Origin: Bedellia somnulentella
Lineage: Eukaryota > Arthropoda > Insecta > Lepidoptera > Bedelliidae
Direction of reading: 5' to 3'
Length of the DNA: 64,000 nucleotides
Assembly: GCA_963576735.1 (NCBI GenBank)
Contig: OY755174.1
Coordinates: forward strand, 6,820,001 to 6,884,000
The notes under the pieces are model-generated. The model searched no databases. It saw only the letters and a list, made by a program, of their open reading frames with translations, and was not told the origin of the DNA. Position 1 is the stretch's first letter; each line of letters begins with the position of its first letter. Position numbers and translations under genes: made by a program. Below are positions 63,720 through 64,000 of this stretch, one piece after another.

Positions 63720-64000
63720 TATTGGACCCACAAGAAGCAAGGGAAGTAAACTGTCCACCTAGCCAGAGCCCCGCTTGACTAGGTAAGGTTATTTAGTACC
63801 CGGAGTGCACCAAGCTCCGGGACGGCGGCACGCTAGCGACCAGGCTCACCCCTGGCCACGCATCCCTCGGCGCGGCAGACCTTGGATTGGTGTAAGTGCG
63901 AAGATGGAAAAGCCCTAGTCCCTTAGTCGACTTCTACGAGACACCCACGGGAAGAGATGGGGTAGTGCTATTCTAAGCCGGCACTACACAGCAAATTATA

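Larger units (their letters stand above)
59518..63992 (-). mobile_element. RTE-like LINE, both ends present, split by another LINE
   Basis: 3' end acacatatactcacgccatt at 59518; 5' end ctgtgtagtgccggcttaga at 63992. Removing the LINE at 62660-63719 restores an element of about 3.4 kb matching the copy at 26587-29691. The 5' UTR has the long GC-rich leader (gtgagcctggtcgctagcgt). Several frameshifts make it inactive. Confidence 0.9.

Noticed and set aside
1..64000. CRISPR array, bacterial operon, riboswitch or replication origin
   Set aside because: The sequence is eukaryotic with introns and retrotransposons; the regular repeats are microsatellites and SINE tails.

Overview
The window looks like a gene-poor, repeat-dense stretch of a lepidopteran nuclear genome. 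The reasons are AT-rich introns with GT-AG splice sites, RTE-type LINEs ending in (TATG)n, a very abundant SINE whose tail matches that LINE, the LINE tail motif ggaggcctatgtccaacagt that is common in moths and butterflies, tRNA-derived SINEs, mariner and foldback DNA elements, and a DM9-domain gene. No species can be named from sequence alone.

Host genes, left to right. (1) 800-887 (+): the last coding exon of a gene entering from the left, with a polyadenylation signal at 1176. (2) 12307-6308 (-): a four-exon DM9/DUF3421-domain gene whose third intron is swollen by a foldback DNA element carrying a nested LINE, and by a dispersed repeat. (3) 43556-18466 (-): a large modular gene. I can chain 28 exons by hand with every splice phase agreeing (3,063 nt, 1,020 codons plus stop). 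It is built from repeated sets of a 51-nt exon, an optional 19-27-nt exon, a 103-112-nt exon and a 125-176-nt exon, all joined in symmetric phase 1, followed by a Cys-rich 582-nt exon and a short C-terminal part. I do not recognise the family. More exons of the same locus lie upstream (47762 to 45220).

A 6.5-kb block (41532-48002) is repeated at 54100-58842 with a few percent divergence. The 200-base N gap (48003-48202) lies between the copies. The left edge of copy 2 is an occupied TTAA site that is empty in copy 1, and the copies also differ by a mariner and by SINE insertions. This is what two alleles placed in tandem would look like, although a real duplication is not excluded.

The rest is mobile DNA: two nearly complete RTE-like LINEs (26587-29691 and 59518-63992, the second split by another LINE), many LINE fragments, about 20 copies of the RTE-tailed SINE, a Gypsy-like element with gag, protease and a truncated RT (49660-52524), a 3.6-kb TIR element with an unclassified transposase-like ORF and 4-bp target duplication (13116-16719), two Tc1/mariner-type elements (one ORF is open but has lost two of its three catalytic aspartates), a foldback element with 9-bp duplication (35908-36778), a foldback element with 8-bp duplication (7625-9989), and Harbinger-like and TTAA MITEs. 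Nested insertions and target duplications give a good relative chronology of the locus.
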